From JAVVWB01 sp036652335 (GTDB lineage: Bacteria; Synergistota; Synergistia; Synergistales; Synergistaceae), in assembly GCA_036652335.1 (NCBI GenBank), contig JAVVWB010000008.1, positions 22,099 through 86,098 on the forward strand: a stretch of DNA of 64,000 nt, in the 5' to 3' direction. A model generated the notes under the pieces. That model was not told the origin of the DNA. It ran no database searches and saw nothing but the letters and a program-made list of their open reading frames with translations. Positions 34,326-43,251 of the stretch are shown here, one piece after another. The translations under genes were made by a program, and so were the position numbers. How positions within the stretch are numbered: the first letter of the stretch is position 1; every line of letters starts with the position of its first letter.

Positions 34326-35939
34326 TTATTTTCCCGTATTTTTAGCTATTGTTTTTACTAAATCTCTTAGTAATGACGGTAGAATTTCTATCGAATATTT
34401 AAGATTGAGTCTCTCATTTCTATTATGCGGGTCTGAGCCACTAGGCCCCATGTTTATCACAGGCATTCCAAGATCGTTCATTTTTTCCACATCAAATGAG
34501 TAGAGTTCGCCCCACCCCGGTATGTTATTTCCTATCAGAGAGGCACTCTCTCTATTTACTTTTGCCCCTACATAACTCAAGTCACATAGTCCGCCAAAGA
34601 GTTCTATTTCTTTCATTTCTATATTATGTTTCTCTAGTAGGTTGTTTTTTACCTCACAGACTGAATCAATTATTATTTTATCTTTATCATTATCTGTTTT
34701 TGTCATTCTGCCTGGCATCCACGGTGGTAAGAAGAAACAAAGCACATATGGAGCTTTTTCAGCAGAGATCTCACATATTTTTTGCGCAATTTTTATTCCT
34801 CTTTTTCTCATGTCTCCTGATGGTATCTTTTTTATATATTCTTTTATTTCTTTCTCAAAGTATTTGTTATTTTCTTTTGCCTTGTTTATTATTTCTTCTA
34901 ACGTAAATATTTTTACTTCGTTTTTACTATAAGAACTTCCATTAAAGCCCTCTATAGATATTTTGTCAAAGCTAGATTTATATTGTTCGTTTACAGCAAC
35001 AAAGCTTTTTCTTGCAATTTTTTTCATCTGTGCCATTACATCGTAAGGAGTTTGTGTCACAGTAAAACAATTAAAGTATGCATAGGCTTCATCAGGAATT
35101 GTAACACTGTAGTTTTCTCTAGTTGTACCCACGTCCAAGCATACCCATGAGGGTTGCATTTTACCCTTTTGCCCATCTGTCAATTTAGGGTTCCCCTCTG
35201 CCTCACATATCAATTTAGAAATATATAATGCTGAAGAGAAACCTTTATATGGATCACCTACATGACTAGCTAGTCCTTTTGCATAAAAAGCCGGCATTAT
35301 TTTACCAAGAGTTCCAGTAAACACCATTGGTCCGTTCTCTCCAGAGCAGCCAGCTTCTCCGGGTTCTGTGTTTATTGCAACCAGAAATTCCGTACCTTCA
35401 GATTTCATTTTTGACAAGACAGGTATGAGTCTTCTCATACCAGCACTAGTATTTTCTTCGTCACCAACAAAAGCTACAATTATGTTCACGTCAAACATTT
35501 TGGTGTCATCGGCAAAGTCTTCGATAAGGTCTACTTCTAGTGCGACACCAGCTTTCATATCCATAGTGCCTCGTCCATAAAGAGTGTCATTGTCTTTGTT
35601 GTTGAAGTAAGAAGAGAGTTTATCACAATCAAAAGCATATTCTTTTATTTCGCCATAGATATCGTTTGATACGACATCAAAATGAGAGATAAAAAGTATT
35701 GTTTTAGTTGTTTTTCTTTCTGATTTTACTGTTACTAGTAAAGCCTTTAACTTTTGATCTGATCCCTCTAGTGGAGTTTCTATGATTTGTATATTTTCTG
35801 GGTGTTTGACAAAGTATTCCTTTTTAATCAATCTGTCATATATCCATAAGCAAGGCAAATTTTCCTCTTTACTTTCAGAGATACTAGGGATAGAAACTAG
35901 GTGCTTTATCATTTTTAGAAGATGTTCTCTCTTATCCAA
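34326..35939 (-). CDS. M20 family metallopeptidase, RocB-like
   Basis: A 537-residue zinc amidohydrolase of the M20 superfamily resembling RocB of arginine-use operons. Metal-binding features: SHFDVVSND (His), YGRGTMDMKAGVALEVD (bridging Asp), GDEENTSAGM (catalytic Glu-Glu), NTEPGE, and a C-terminal GPSGSDPHNRNERLN His. A large central lid insert accounts for the length over 500. TTG at 35939 is used because GGAGG lies 8 bases upstream. The role is hydrolysis of a peptide or N-acyl amino acid; the precise substrate is unknown. It stands between a GNAT gene and a flavoprotein gene without obvious pathway partners. Confidence 0.82.
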   Translation of the reverse strand: MDKREHLLKMIKHLVSIPSISESKEENLPCLWIYDRLIKKEYFVKHPENIQIIETPLEGSDQKLKALLVTVKSERKTTKTILFISHFDVVSNDIYGEIKEYAFDCDKLSSYFNNKDNDTLYGRGTMDMKAGVALEVDLIEDFADDTKMFDVNIIVAFVGDEENTSAGMRRLIPVLSKMKSEGTEFLVAINTEPGEAGCSGENGPMVFTGTLGKIMPAFYAKGLASHVGDPYKGFSSALYISKLICEAEGNPKLTDGQKGKMQPSWVCLDVGTTRENYSVTIPDEAYAYFNCFTVTQTPYDVMAQMKKIARKSFVAVNEQYKSSFDKISIEGFNGSSYSKNEVKIFTLEEIINKAKENNKYFEKEIKEYIKKIPSGDMRKRGIKIAQKICEISAEKAPYVLCFFLPPWMPGRMTKTDNDKDKIIIDSVCEVKNNLLEKHNIEMKEIELFGGLCDLSYVGAKVNRESASLIGNNIPGWGELYSFDVEKMNDLGMPVINMGPSGSDPHNRNERLNLKYSIEILPSLLRDLVKTIAKNTGK

Positions 35940-35963
35940 GATATTGCCTCCTGCATATTAAAA

Positions 35964-35996
35964 AATGAGGTTCAGCCTTTAAGGCCAAACCTCATT
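35964..35996 (-). terminator. Terminator after the disulfide oxidoreductase gene
   Basis: AATGAGGTT (35964-35972) pairs with AACCTCATT (35988-35996), with an internal GCCTTTAAGGC hairpin. On the minus strand it ends in a T-run. Confidence 0.85.
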
Positions 35997-36013
35997 ATAT
36001 TACTTTTTACTGT

Positions 36014-37381
36014 TTATTGAAGTCTTGAAAAAAGATCATTAAGAGCCTCACTCATTACAGGGTGAGTAAACATATGATTTTTAAGTACAGTGTATGGAAG
36101 TTTTAAGTCCATTACCAGTTTAACTATATTTATCATTTCGTGGGACTCATCGCAGAAGAGTGATACACCTAAAATCATGTTCGTATCTGCATCTACTACA
36201 GCCTTTAAAATACCTGTATAACGCCCTGTGGCATGACATCGTGGGATTGCACCGGGATAGAGTACAGAAGCCTTAATGTTGTATCCGTTTTCTCTTGCCG
36301 CTTTTTCTGTAAGACCTACCCTTGATAGGGTTGGACTTAGGAATGTGCTTGTGGCTATTAAGCGACCTGTTTTAGAGAGAGAACCTCCCTCCATATCAGA
36401 TTTAACTATTCTGCAATCATCCTGTGATATGTAGGTGAATTGAGCACCACCTACGACATCTCCTATTGCCCATATTCCAGATACAGTTGTTCTTAATTTG
36501 TCATCAACTTTTATTGCACCTCTTGCATCAACTTCTATGGTTGCCGCTGAAAGGTTAAGTCCTTCTGTGTAAGGTCTTCTGCCTGTAGACACAAGAATAT
36601 TGTCACAATCAATTTTTTTCTCAATTCCATTGACTTCGTATGTGACTGTTGACCTTTTAAATTTATCCTCTATGGACTGAACTTTTACACCAAATTCAAA
36701 CTTTATTCCTGATTTTTCCATTGATTCTTTTATTAACTTTGCAACATCTTCATCTTCATTGGGGTAGAAGTCTTTTAAGTCTTGCAAAACAGTTACATCA
36801 GAACCAAATTTTGCATAGATTGAAGCAAATTCTAATCCTATGTTTCCTCCACCTATGATTACAAGTTTCTTAGGTAGTGTTTTTAAATCAAGTAGTCCTT
36901 CGCTTGTAAGTACGTTTGCACTTTCTTTGAGCCCATTAATAGGAGGAATAAACGGATATGAGCCTGTATCTATGACCACTTTATCTCCATAAATTGTAGT
37001 TGTGTTTTCATCATTCTTTATCTGTATTTCATTCTTTGAAACAAATGAAGCTGTAGCTGTATAGAGTGTTATGTTTGGATTTTTATTCATAGCATTTGAC
37101 ATCATATCTTGTATCTTTTTACGCATTTGATTTTTATCCTCTACTGCTTCTGCGTAAAATCTTGCTTTTGATTCAAATGTTTTAAAGTCTTTTACTTCTG
37201 AGATTTCTGCTCTAGTTACAAAAAATTTAGTAGGTACGCACCCTACATTAGGGCATGTGCCTCCATACATTTTGTTTGATTTTTCTATTAAGGCTATTTT
37301 CTTACCCTCTGATGCCAAATCTGCTGCCAGTGTCTTGCCACCCTTACCAAAGCCTATTATTACTACATCAAATTTTTCCAT
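36014..37381 (-). CDS. FAD-dependent pyridine nucleotide-disulfide oxidoreductase (class I; RclA/MerA-like)
   Basis: A 455-residue flavoprotein. It has the N-terminal FAD motif VVIIGFGKGGKTLA, the redox-active disulfide YGGTCPNVGCVPTKF (Cys pair five apart), the NAD(P) motif VIIGGGNIGLEFAS (around 172), WAIGDVVGG, and the C-terminal dimer-partner HPVMSEAL with the His-x-x-x-x-Glu pair. Dihydrolipoamide dehydrogenases usually read C-L-N-x-G-C-I-P-S-K; the variant here (CPNVGCVPTK) is closer to RclA or mercuric-reductase-like enzymes, so protection against reactive chlorine or thiocyanate oxidants is a reasonable guess. It is not next to any 2-oxoacid dehydrogenase genes. AGAGGAGG precedes the ATG. 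Confidence 0.82.
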   Translation of the reverse strand: MEKFDVVIIGFGKGGKTLAADLASEGKKIALIEKSNKMYGGTCPNVGCVPTKFFVTRAEISEVKDFKTFESKARFYAEAVEDKNQMRKKIQDMMSNAMNKNPNITLYTATASFVSKNEIQIKNDENTTTIYGDKVVIDTGSYPFIPPINGLKESANVLTSEGLLDLKTLPKKLVIIGGGNIGLEFASIYAKFGSDVTVLQDLKDFYPNEDEDVAKLIKESMEKSGIKFEFGVKVQSIEDKFKRSTVTYEVNGIEKKIDCDNILVSTGRRPYTEGLNLSAATIEVDARGAIKVDDKLRTTVSGIWAIGDVVGGAQFTYISQDDCRIVKSDMEGGSLSKTGRLIATSTFLSPTLSRVGLTEKAARENGYNIKASVLYPGAIPRCHATGRYTGILKAVVDADTNMILGVSLFCDESHEMINIVKLVMDLKLPYTVLKNHMFTHPVMSEALNDLFSRLQ

Positions 37382-37442
37382 TTATGAACCTCCTCTTATC
37401 TTGTTACTATAAAGTCGATTATACCTTTTAGAATTAATAAGA

Positions 37443-38981
37443 CTATCTAAAACTACGTATTTTCTCTAAAGCACAAAAAACATCTTTCATTGATTTCATC
37501 AACATTTTTTCTCTTTCTATATATATCTTTTCATAAAGAGCGTTATTCTCTAGATTAGAGTTGTACCTCTCTTTGTAAGTAGTCCAGTCTATCATTGTCT
37601 GTTTGAGGTCTTTGATGTCACCAACTCCATAGGCAGCCACAGCTGCGTCAGCCATTAATCCACCTTCATTACGTGTTGGGATGTTGTATTCCACTCCGAG
37701 TATGTCTGATTTAATTTGATTCCACAGAGGACTTTTACTTCCTCCCTCTGTACCTATAACTTCAGTTATCGAGATGTTATTCTCTCTGTATATTTTTACC
37801 ATTTGTAAGTACTCGTACGCTATTGATTCGAGTAACGAACGCCACATTACAGCGTTGTTTGATGAGCCATATAATCCCAAGAAAGAACCACATGCACCGG
37901 GAAGATTCGGTCCTCCGCCTTGCAAGTAGGGATAAAACAAAACTCCGTTTGATCCTGCAGGGATTTTCGTGGCGAGTAGGTCCATTGCAGAATAAAAGTT
38001 TGCATCCGTTGATTTTTCAGCAACACTGTCTCTAAACCAACGCAGAGAAAGACCACCAGCCCTTATCATGCTCCAGTAAAAATAAGAATTTTCTAATGTT
38101 CCTGATGCAAACATCATTCCAGGTGTTTGCGAGATTTTCTTTACTATATCAGGAACAGCAACAGCAAAGATCGAGGCAGTTCCGGCGACATCTGTGCTTT
38201 GTCCTGGTTTCATTAGCCCTGATGCAAGAGCTGATTGCATAGTGTCTCCTGCTCCAGCAACAATAGGTATACCAGACGGTAGCCCCATTAGCTCCGATTC
38301 TTTAGGACATAAGTATCCTACAATATCCCATGGCTTTATTATCTTAGGTAATATTTCAATTGGTATCCCAAGAGCATCAAGTTGCTTTTTTGACCACTTT
38401 TTTTCTTTTGCAGAATAGCCAATGAGCCAACCTGATACTGTTGCCCAGTCTATAAATGCAGAATCAGACTTTAGCCCAGCCAATGTACCAAGCACAAAAG
38501 GTCCGTTGTTTAAAACTTTTACAGCTTTATCTTTAAATCCCTCATATCTGTTTAAAAACCATCTCAATATAAGTGGTGGCATAAATTCATCTACTGTTGT
38601 GTTACCACTTTCCTCTTCCCACACAGCTTCTACATTTGCTTTTACCCATTCAGATTCACAGCGAGCTCTGTTGTCTAAATATGAGACGAAGGGGGTAACT
38701 GGTTTCCAATTTTTGTCTATTGCTACTATGCCACATATTATTCCACTCGCAGACATAGCCCTTATATCAGCTGGATTTATGGAAGATTTTTCAATACATT
38801 CTCTTACTCCTTCTCTGACAGCGTTAACAAATCCCATAGGGTCCATTTCGGCTCTTCCTGGCAAAGGATAATATATTTTATTTTCTCGATATGCAGATAC
38901 AATCATGGTAGAGTCATCACGATATATAGCTGTTTTGGTTCCCATTGTCCCGCAATCAAAAGCAACGTAGTAGTTAGCCAT
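37443..38981 (-). CDS. FGGY family carbohydrate kinase
   Basis: About 512 residues of the sugar-kinase fold (xylulokinase/gluconokinase group). Landmarks: YVAFDCGTMGTKTAIYRD (phosphate-1 motif), ASGIICGIVAID, SYLDNRARCES, VAGAGDTMQSALASG, ADVAGTASIF-type adenosine region (TDVAGTASIFAVA) and GTEGGSKSPLWNQIKSDILG near the C terminus. It phosphorylates a sugar or polyol; xylulose is the default guess. The start at 38981 is chosen because GGGGG lies 7 bases upstream and because the FGGY fold begins there; a longer frame adds 21 residues without similarity. No sugar transporter or isomerase is adjacent. Confidence 0.88.
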   Translation of the reverse strand: MANYYVAFDCGTMGTKTAIYRDDSTMIVSAYRENKIYYPLPGRAEMDPMGFVNAVREGVRECIEKSSINPADIRAMSASGIICGIVAIDKNWKPVTPFVSYLDNRARCESEWVKANVEAVWEEESGNTTVDEFMPPLILRWFLNRYEGFKDKAVKVLNNGPFVLGTLAGLKSDSAFIDWATVSGWLIGYSAKEKKWSKKQLDALGIPIEILPKIIKPWDIVGYLCPKESELMGLPSGIPIVAGAGDTMQSALASGLMKPGQSTDVAGTASIFAVAVPDIVKKISQTPGMMFASGTLENSYFYWSMIRAGGLSLRWFRDSVAEKSTDANFYSAMDLLATKIPAGSNGVLFYPYLQGGGPNLPGACGSFLGLYGSSNNAVMWRSLLESIAYEYLQMVKIYRENNISITEVIGTEGGSKSPLWNQIKSDILGVEYNIPTRNEGGLMADAAVAAYGVGDIKDLKQTMIDWTTYKERYNSNLENNALYEKIYIEREKMLMKSMKDVFCALEKIRSFR

Positions 38982-39089
38982 TTTCATTCCCCCGACATAT
39001 AAAGAATTTACTCGAGATACAAAAAACGAAATTCTTATACTCATTATATGTGTATACGAATTCCGCTTTAGGTCAATTATTTAGAATAG

Positions 39090-40196
39090 CTATTCCCCAT
39101 CTTTCAGAGAAAAAAACTCTTTCATGTTGACATCAATCCATTTATCTTCTTTTTGTGTTTTAAACCAAATTTTATATTCACTTGGCACTACAACTATCTG
39201 ATATATTGTGTTAATCATTGTTGCTCCCATATCTTCATACTTTGTGTCCATAATTTTCATCATTACTGCATCATTTATACTTCCCTTTAGGTGTTTTGCT
39301 AAGGTAAGTAGATTTTGTCTTCTAGAACGGGTGAAACCATTTGCTTTATCATCAGGTCTTGGAAGACCCCATGAAAATTCTGTAAAGTGGTTGCTCATAA
39401 CTGCAAGACCCTGTCTCGAATGAGACTCTCTTCGCTTTACTTCAAATACTGGCCACTCGTAACACCTAGCAGTTTGTGAATCTGCAACTCCAACGATATA
39501 AGCATAGTTGGATTTAGTTGTTTGAAAGAATGTTTCCATTTCATCTAAAGAAGTAGAATTTAGTAGGAATTCGAAAAGGTTTGTAACAGATGGGGTTCTG
39601 CTTTCATACCACAAATCTCCACCTGATGGCTCTGCGTCGTTTAGCCCTACAAATATTCCTTTTTCATTCATTCCATTTATTACATAAATTTCTCCTGCGA
39701 AACCAATTGTTACTGTTGCCAAAGAACCATCAGCAGGGTGGTAAACAGTAAAAACAAGGTTTTCTCTTAGTTCTTTCATCCATTCTTGATGATCATAGTT
39801 TATTCCGTAAGTTAAAGAGTCAGATGAGTATTCTCCCCATGTTGCAATAGATGTTGAGGTAGAAATTATACTAGATCTTGTAAGCAAAACGTTTAGTGCA
39901 TTAACAACAAGAAGCTGTTCAAATTCTAAACCACTGGTTTCAGCAATACCAACGATAAATTCTCTAAATTTAAAAGGAAATTTACCATAGAAACTTTGGC
40001 TAATCTCTTTTACCTTATCAACATCCATTTGTAAATCGGTAAATAAATGTTTTTCAATACCATTTACATACATGGACTTCAGTTCTTCGGATAATAGAGC
40101 CCCATACTGACGCCCCATCTCCCTCCATGTACCAAAAAGATTTATAATTTTCACACATTCTTTTTCTATTTTTGTCCCTTTTTCATAGCAATTCAT
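39090..40196 (-). CDS. C45-like acyltransferase/hydrolase (Ntn-hydrolase fold), Ser at the nucleophile position
   Basis: A 368-residue protein similar to acyl-CoA:6-aminopenicillanate acyltransferase/C45 peptidases. Conserved segments: TWREMGRQYGALLSEE near the N terminus, LLVVNALNVLL, then IATWGEY...TYGINYDHQEW, GFAGEIYVINGMNEKGIFVGLND and RSRRQNLLTLA. In the family, a Cys six residues before the Trp becomes the N-terminal nucleophile after self-cleavage; here that position is Ser114 (STSIATW). The enzyme may use Ser, or may not self-process. GGGAGG before the ATG at 40196 decides the start. There is no signal peptide. Confidence 0.72.
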   Translation of the reverse strand: MNCYEKGTKIEKECVKIINLFGTWREMGRQYGALLSEELKSMYVNGIEKHLFTDLQMDVDKVKEISQSFYGKFPFKFREFIVGIAETSGLEFEQLLVVNALNVLLTRSSIISTSTSIATWGEYSSDSLTYGINYDHQEWMKELRENLVFTVYHPADGSLATVTIGFAGEIYVINGMNEKGIFVGLNDAEPSGGDLWYESRTPSVTNLFEFLLNSTSLDEMETFFQTTKSNYAYIVGVADSQTARCYEWPVFEVKRRESHSRQGLAVMSNHFTEFSWGLPRPDDKANGFTRSRRQNLLTLAKHLKGSINDAVMMKIMDTKYEDMGATMINTIYQIVVVPSEYKIWFKTQKEDKWIDVNMKEFFSLKDGE

Positions 40197-40297
40197 AAAA
40201 AAACCTCCCAACATCGCCTAATATGAGTTATTATACACTTATTATAAAATAATATATAACTGTTTTTTCTATTTCTTATTGATTTGGAGTGTTTAAA

Positions 40298-40990
40298 ATG
40301 GCAACAGAGATTTTGACAGAAACCGTTCTTAAAGAAGTTTCCGCAAACGAAGAGAAGTTGCATCATTACATTAGTCTTTTATCAAAAGCAAACGAGATTG
40401 CTCGTCTTACAGGCCCATCAGATGAAGAAATACTTTGGAATGATCATCTTATAGACTGCGCTCACGCTCTTCCTTTAATCCCAGAAGAGGGCAAACTCAT
40501 TGATGTCGGTACTGGCGGTGGACTACCAGGTTTGGTTTGGGCAATTTGCAGGCCCAAATTACAGGTCACTTTGCTAGACAGTATCACAAGAAAATGTGTT
40601 TTAGTAGAGAAAATGGCTATAGCTTTGGGGTTAAAAAATGTGACAGTTGTCTGTTCCAGATCTGAAGATTATTCAAAGGAACACAAGGAAAAGTTTAATA
40701 TAGCTTCTGCCCGTGCCGTTTGTGGTGCAGGAATATTAGCAGAATATCTCTCCCCTTTTATAAAGGTAAGAGGTCAAGCAATAGCTATGAAAGGGCCTAA
40801 GGTTTCAGAAGAACTTGAATTAGTAGGAAACAAATGGAAATCACTTGGATTTTCTTCCCCTCGACTAGAGCCTTATACATTAAATGATATGAAAAGGTAT
40901 TTGCTCGTATGGGATAAAATTGCGCAAGTTCCTAAAGGAATTCCAAGACGTCCCGGAATGGCTGAAAAATTTCCTTGGTATCAGAAATAA
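40298..40990 (+). CDS. rsmG: 16S rRNA (guanine(527)-N7)-methyltransferase
   Basis: A 230-residue S-adenosylmethionine-dependent enzyme that methylates G527 of 16S rRNA. It has an N-terminal helical part containing EILWNDHLIDCAHALPLI, the AdoMet motif LIDVGTGGGLPGLVWAI (around 70), LLDSITRKCVLVEKM, and SARAVCGAGILAEYLSPF. The ATG at 40298 with GGAG 8 bases upstream is preferred over a GTG 9 bases earlier. It starts the plus-strand half of the window and is a single gene with a shared terminator. In many genomes rsmG lies near the origin with mnmG and parAB; those neighbours are absent here. Confidence 0.95.
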   Translation: MATEILTETVLKEVSANEEKLHHYISLLSKANEIARLTGPSDEEILWNDHLIDCAHALPLIPEEGKLIDVGTGGGLPGLVWAICRPKLQVTLLDSITRKCVLVEKMAIALGLKNVTVVCSRSEDYSKEHKEKFNIASARAVCGAGILAEYLSPFIKVRGQAIAMKGPKVSEELELVGNKWKSLGFSSPRLEPYTLNDMKRYLLVWDKIAQVPKGIPRRPGMAEKFPWYQK

Positions 40991-40992
40991 AA

Positions 40993-41030
40993 AAAGTGCA
41001 CTCACGTTTTAATAAACGTAGGTGCACTTT
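40993..41030. terminator. Bidirectional terminator between rsmG and the orphan gene
   Basis: The outer stem AAAGTGCAC/GTGCACTTT and the inner stem ACGTTT/AAACGT are separated by a short mismatch. A-run on the left and T-run on the right serve both convergent genes. Confidence 0.85.
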
Positions 41031-41706
41031 ATTTTTCACTTGTCATGTCAGTCATAGTAGCTGGTAGTAATAGTTCAGGCGCAGGACCGACAACCTCTCT
41101 AGTAGAATCTAACTCAAAGTCAAACAGAGCTTGAGAAATTCTCATTGACATAATATCATCCGTTTCGTAAGAAATAGAGAACCGTCTATATCCAAATTTT
41201 TCTGCAAAAAAAGACATATTTGACTTCTTTTTTCCAGAAAAGTGTTGAAGAGCTTTGTTTAGAGTAGAGATAAAACCCTTTTCATCAAAAAACAAGTCAT
41301 CGCTTATAAGAAGTATTACCTTGCATTCGTCCACAAGAACTCCATCATTCCATATAGAACAAAGAGTAAGAGCTGCTCTAAGATTACTAAAACGTGACAA
41401 AAGAGCGAGAATACAACGCTCCATCTCTTCTGAAAAGGTTAAAATCATCGTAAAGCCAAATTCTATTCCCTTATTTCTAAATGGATCAATCATATTTTGC
41501 CTTGCCAAAGTACCCACATTTCCACTTTGGAAGCTACGCAAATATAAAAACTCACTATTTAATTCTAGTGCGAGACCAGACACACTGGCAAGCAACGGCT
41601 CAGCCATATTGTTTACTGTTACAGGAGAGTAATCCACTCCATAAGGAAACCACGGCACAATATCCAATTCCACATTTTGATCCCAATAGGGGAGCACAGA
41701 TGTCAT
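41029..41706 (-). CDS. Protein of unknown function
   Basis: A 225-residue soluble protein without a signal peptide or membrane helices. It begins MTSVLPYWDQNVELDIVPWF; a central segment reads MILTFSEEMERCILALLSRF and the C terminus is PAPELLLPATMTDMTSEK. Composition alternates strands and amphipathic helices, suggesting a compact alpha/beta domain, but I recognise no motif. Codon use is like its neighbours. It lies alone, convergent with rsmG, upstream-adjacent to the TIGR02757 gene on the same strand with a 51-base gap. Confidence 0.6.
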   Translation of the reverse strand: MTSVLPYWDQNVELDIVPWFPYGVDYSPVTVNNMAEPLLASVSGLALELNSEFLYLRSFQSGNVGTLARQNMIDPFRNKGIEFGFTMILTFSEEMERCILALLSRFSNLRAALTLCSIWNDGVLVDECKVILLISDDLFFDEKGFISTLNKALQHFSGKKKSNMSFFAEKFGYRRFSISYETDDIMSMRISQALFDFELDSTREVVGPAPELLLPATMTDMTSEK

Positions 41707-41757
41707 AATCTCACCTCACAATAGTCGAGTCGTAATTATATCACAATAACATTCAAT

Positions 41758-42579
41758 CTAAAATTTATAGTCCCACTTCTCAAAGAGTGCTTCAACTGTC
41801 ATTTCACTCCTAATACCAAAGCGGGTCAAAGCAAAATCATAACGCACTGGGTCATTTGGTGAAATAATGCGAAAAGCTTGAGTAATTTCTTCTACACTTT
41901 TTGCATCAGCACTCTTTCTAGAGCATAACCCTAAAGTAGAGCAAATATTAAACATATGGGTATCCAAAGGTATAACCAAAGAAGCAGGAGAAATACTCTT
42001 CCAGCCTCCTGGATCCACATCATCTTCACGCACCATCCAACGAAGAAAGAGAGCTAATCTCTTACAAGCACTTCCATTCGCTGGGGATGGCAATAAATAC
42101 ATTTTATCTTTTTCCCCGCAGGCAAAAAAGTCAGAAACAAAAAGCTCCGTTGCACCTTTAATATCTCCGTCATAGTGTGAGCAAAATAGGTCTTCCAAAG
42201 TACTACCCCTCTTTAACACACCAGATATACAAGTAAGAAAAGCAACAATTTCTTTATCGTCAGTAAAACGATGAGTAAAACCTCTAAGATTATTCTCAAA
42301 ATCATTTATAGTCGCATTTTTTAAATAATCACTCGGAGATGATCCCAAAACATCCAGAACTTTTTTTACGCTTTTTAGAATTTGAGCTACTCTGCCATAA
42401 GCCAAAGAAGAGGCTATTATTGCTACAATTTCTCTGTCTAAAGGATTGTCATACTCATATAAGAATTGAAGAGGGTCCGGTGAAACATAAACCCTCTTAT
42501 TATAATCTCTATAAATATTTTCAAATATTTCTCTGCTTTCCAACAAGGCAGATTCTGTAGATAAAACGCCTTTTTTCAT
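41758..42579 (-). CDS. TIGR02757 (DUF2400) family protein
   Basis: A 273-residue protein of the conserved TIGR02757 family, function unknown. Recognisable stretches: VSPDPLQFLYEYDNPLDREIVA near the N terminus, SSLAYGRVAQILKSV, NLRGFTHRFT, KRLALFLRWMVREDDVDPGGW, the His-containing IPLDTHMFNI and a C-terminal PNDPVRYDFALTRFGI. The all-helical layout recalls HhH-GPD DNA glycosylases, which is a weak structural suggestion only. Its ATG overlaps the stop codon of the flavin-reductase gene (TAATG), so the two are translationally coupled. Confidence 0.85.
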   Translation of the reverse strand: MKKGVLSTESALLESREIFENIYRDYNKRVYVSPDPLQFLYEYDNPLDREIVAIIASSLAYGRVAQILKSVKKVLDVLGSSPSDYLKNATINDFENNLRGFTHRFTDDKEIVAFLTCISGVLKRGSTLEDLFCSHYDGDIKGATELFVSDFFACGEKDKMYLLPSPANGSACKRLALFLRWMVREDDVDPGGWKSISPASLVIPLDTHMFNICSTLGLCSRKSADAKSVEEITQAFRIISPNDPVRYDFALTRFGIRSEMTVEALFEKWDYKF

Positions 42580-43103
42580 TATTTTAAATCATTGAACCCA
42601 AAGGTAGGAGCAGTCTTCGGAGACTTCCCTTTCTTTAGTAAGTGGTAATCCGCATAAGTCAACGGGATAGCTTCCTTTAGGAATTTTGAAGAAACGACCT
42701 CCCCAACAAAAAGAATATGAGTATCTAACTCTAATGTTTTTACAACCCTAGCATCAAAAACGGATATCGCATACTCCGTAACCATAGGAGCTCCCGTTTC
42801 TCCTACCATAAACTCTGTATCAGAAAATTTATCTATATCTCTACCTGATCTAAAACCAAACTTCCCAATAAAAATCATAGGGGCATCCTGTTCCAGAACT
42901 GAGACAGAAAAAATTTTGCTTTTCTCTATTAGGCTTGTTGTTAAATTTTCTTTGTTCAAGCAAGTAGTAACGCAAACAGGATTTGCTGTAATCTGCATCG
43001 CCGCGTTCGCAATCTGTCCATTCCGCTTTTCCTCAAAAGTAGTGGAAACAATATACATACCATAGGTTAAGCTAAAAAGAGCCTTCATATCAAAATCAGT
43101 CAT
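42579..43103 (-). CDS. Flavin reductase family protein (FMN-binding)
   Basis: A 174-residue split-barrel flavoprotein. Family features are LFSLTYGMYIVSTTFEEKRNG, followed by QIANAAMQITANPVCVTTCL (FMN phosphate-binding) and FSVSVLEQDAPMIFIGKFG. Such proteins reduce flavins with NAD(P)H or act as high-molecular-weight rubredoxin-type or ferric reductases. The start at 43103 has GAGGAGG 8 bases upstream; the longer frame adds 12 residues with no similarity. It is co-transcribed with the TIGR02757 gene and divergent from the aminotransferase operon. Confidence 0.86.
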   Translation of the reverse strand: MTDFDMKALFSLTYGMYIVSTTFEEKRNGQIANAAMQITANPVCVTTCLNKENLTTSLIEKSKIFSVSVLEQDAPMIFIGKFGFRSGRDIDKFSDTEFMVGETGAPMVTEYAISVFDARVVKTLELDTHILFVGEVVSSKFLKEAIPLTYADYHLLKKGKSPKTAPTFGFNDLK

Positions 43104-43203
43104 AAAACCCCTCCTCTTTAAAGATATTATTTCTTCCAATATAATACATCGCTACACTATGTCAAGAATATTTTACATAAAAGTCAAGCAAAGAACAGAT
43201 AAT

Positions 43204-43232
43204 TTGATATACTATTCTTTGATAAATATAAT
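43204..43232 (+). promoter_or_regulatory. Promoter of the aminotransferase/racemase operon
   Basis: TTGATA (43204-43209) and a perfect TATAAT (43227-43232) with 17-base spacing, 20 bases before the ATG at 43252. This is the best promoter match in the window. The transcript would have a 5' leader of only about 12-14 bases, which still includes the GAGGT ribosome site. Confidence 0.75.
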
Positions 43233-43251
43233 ATGTAAAAGAGGTAAACAA

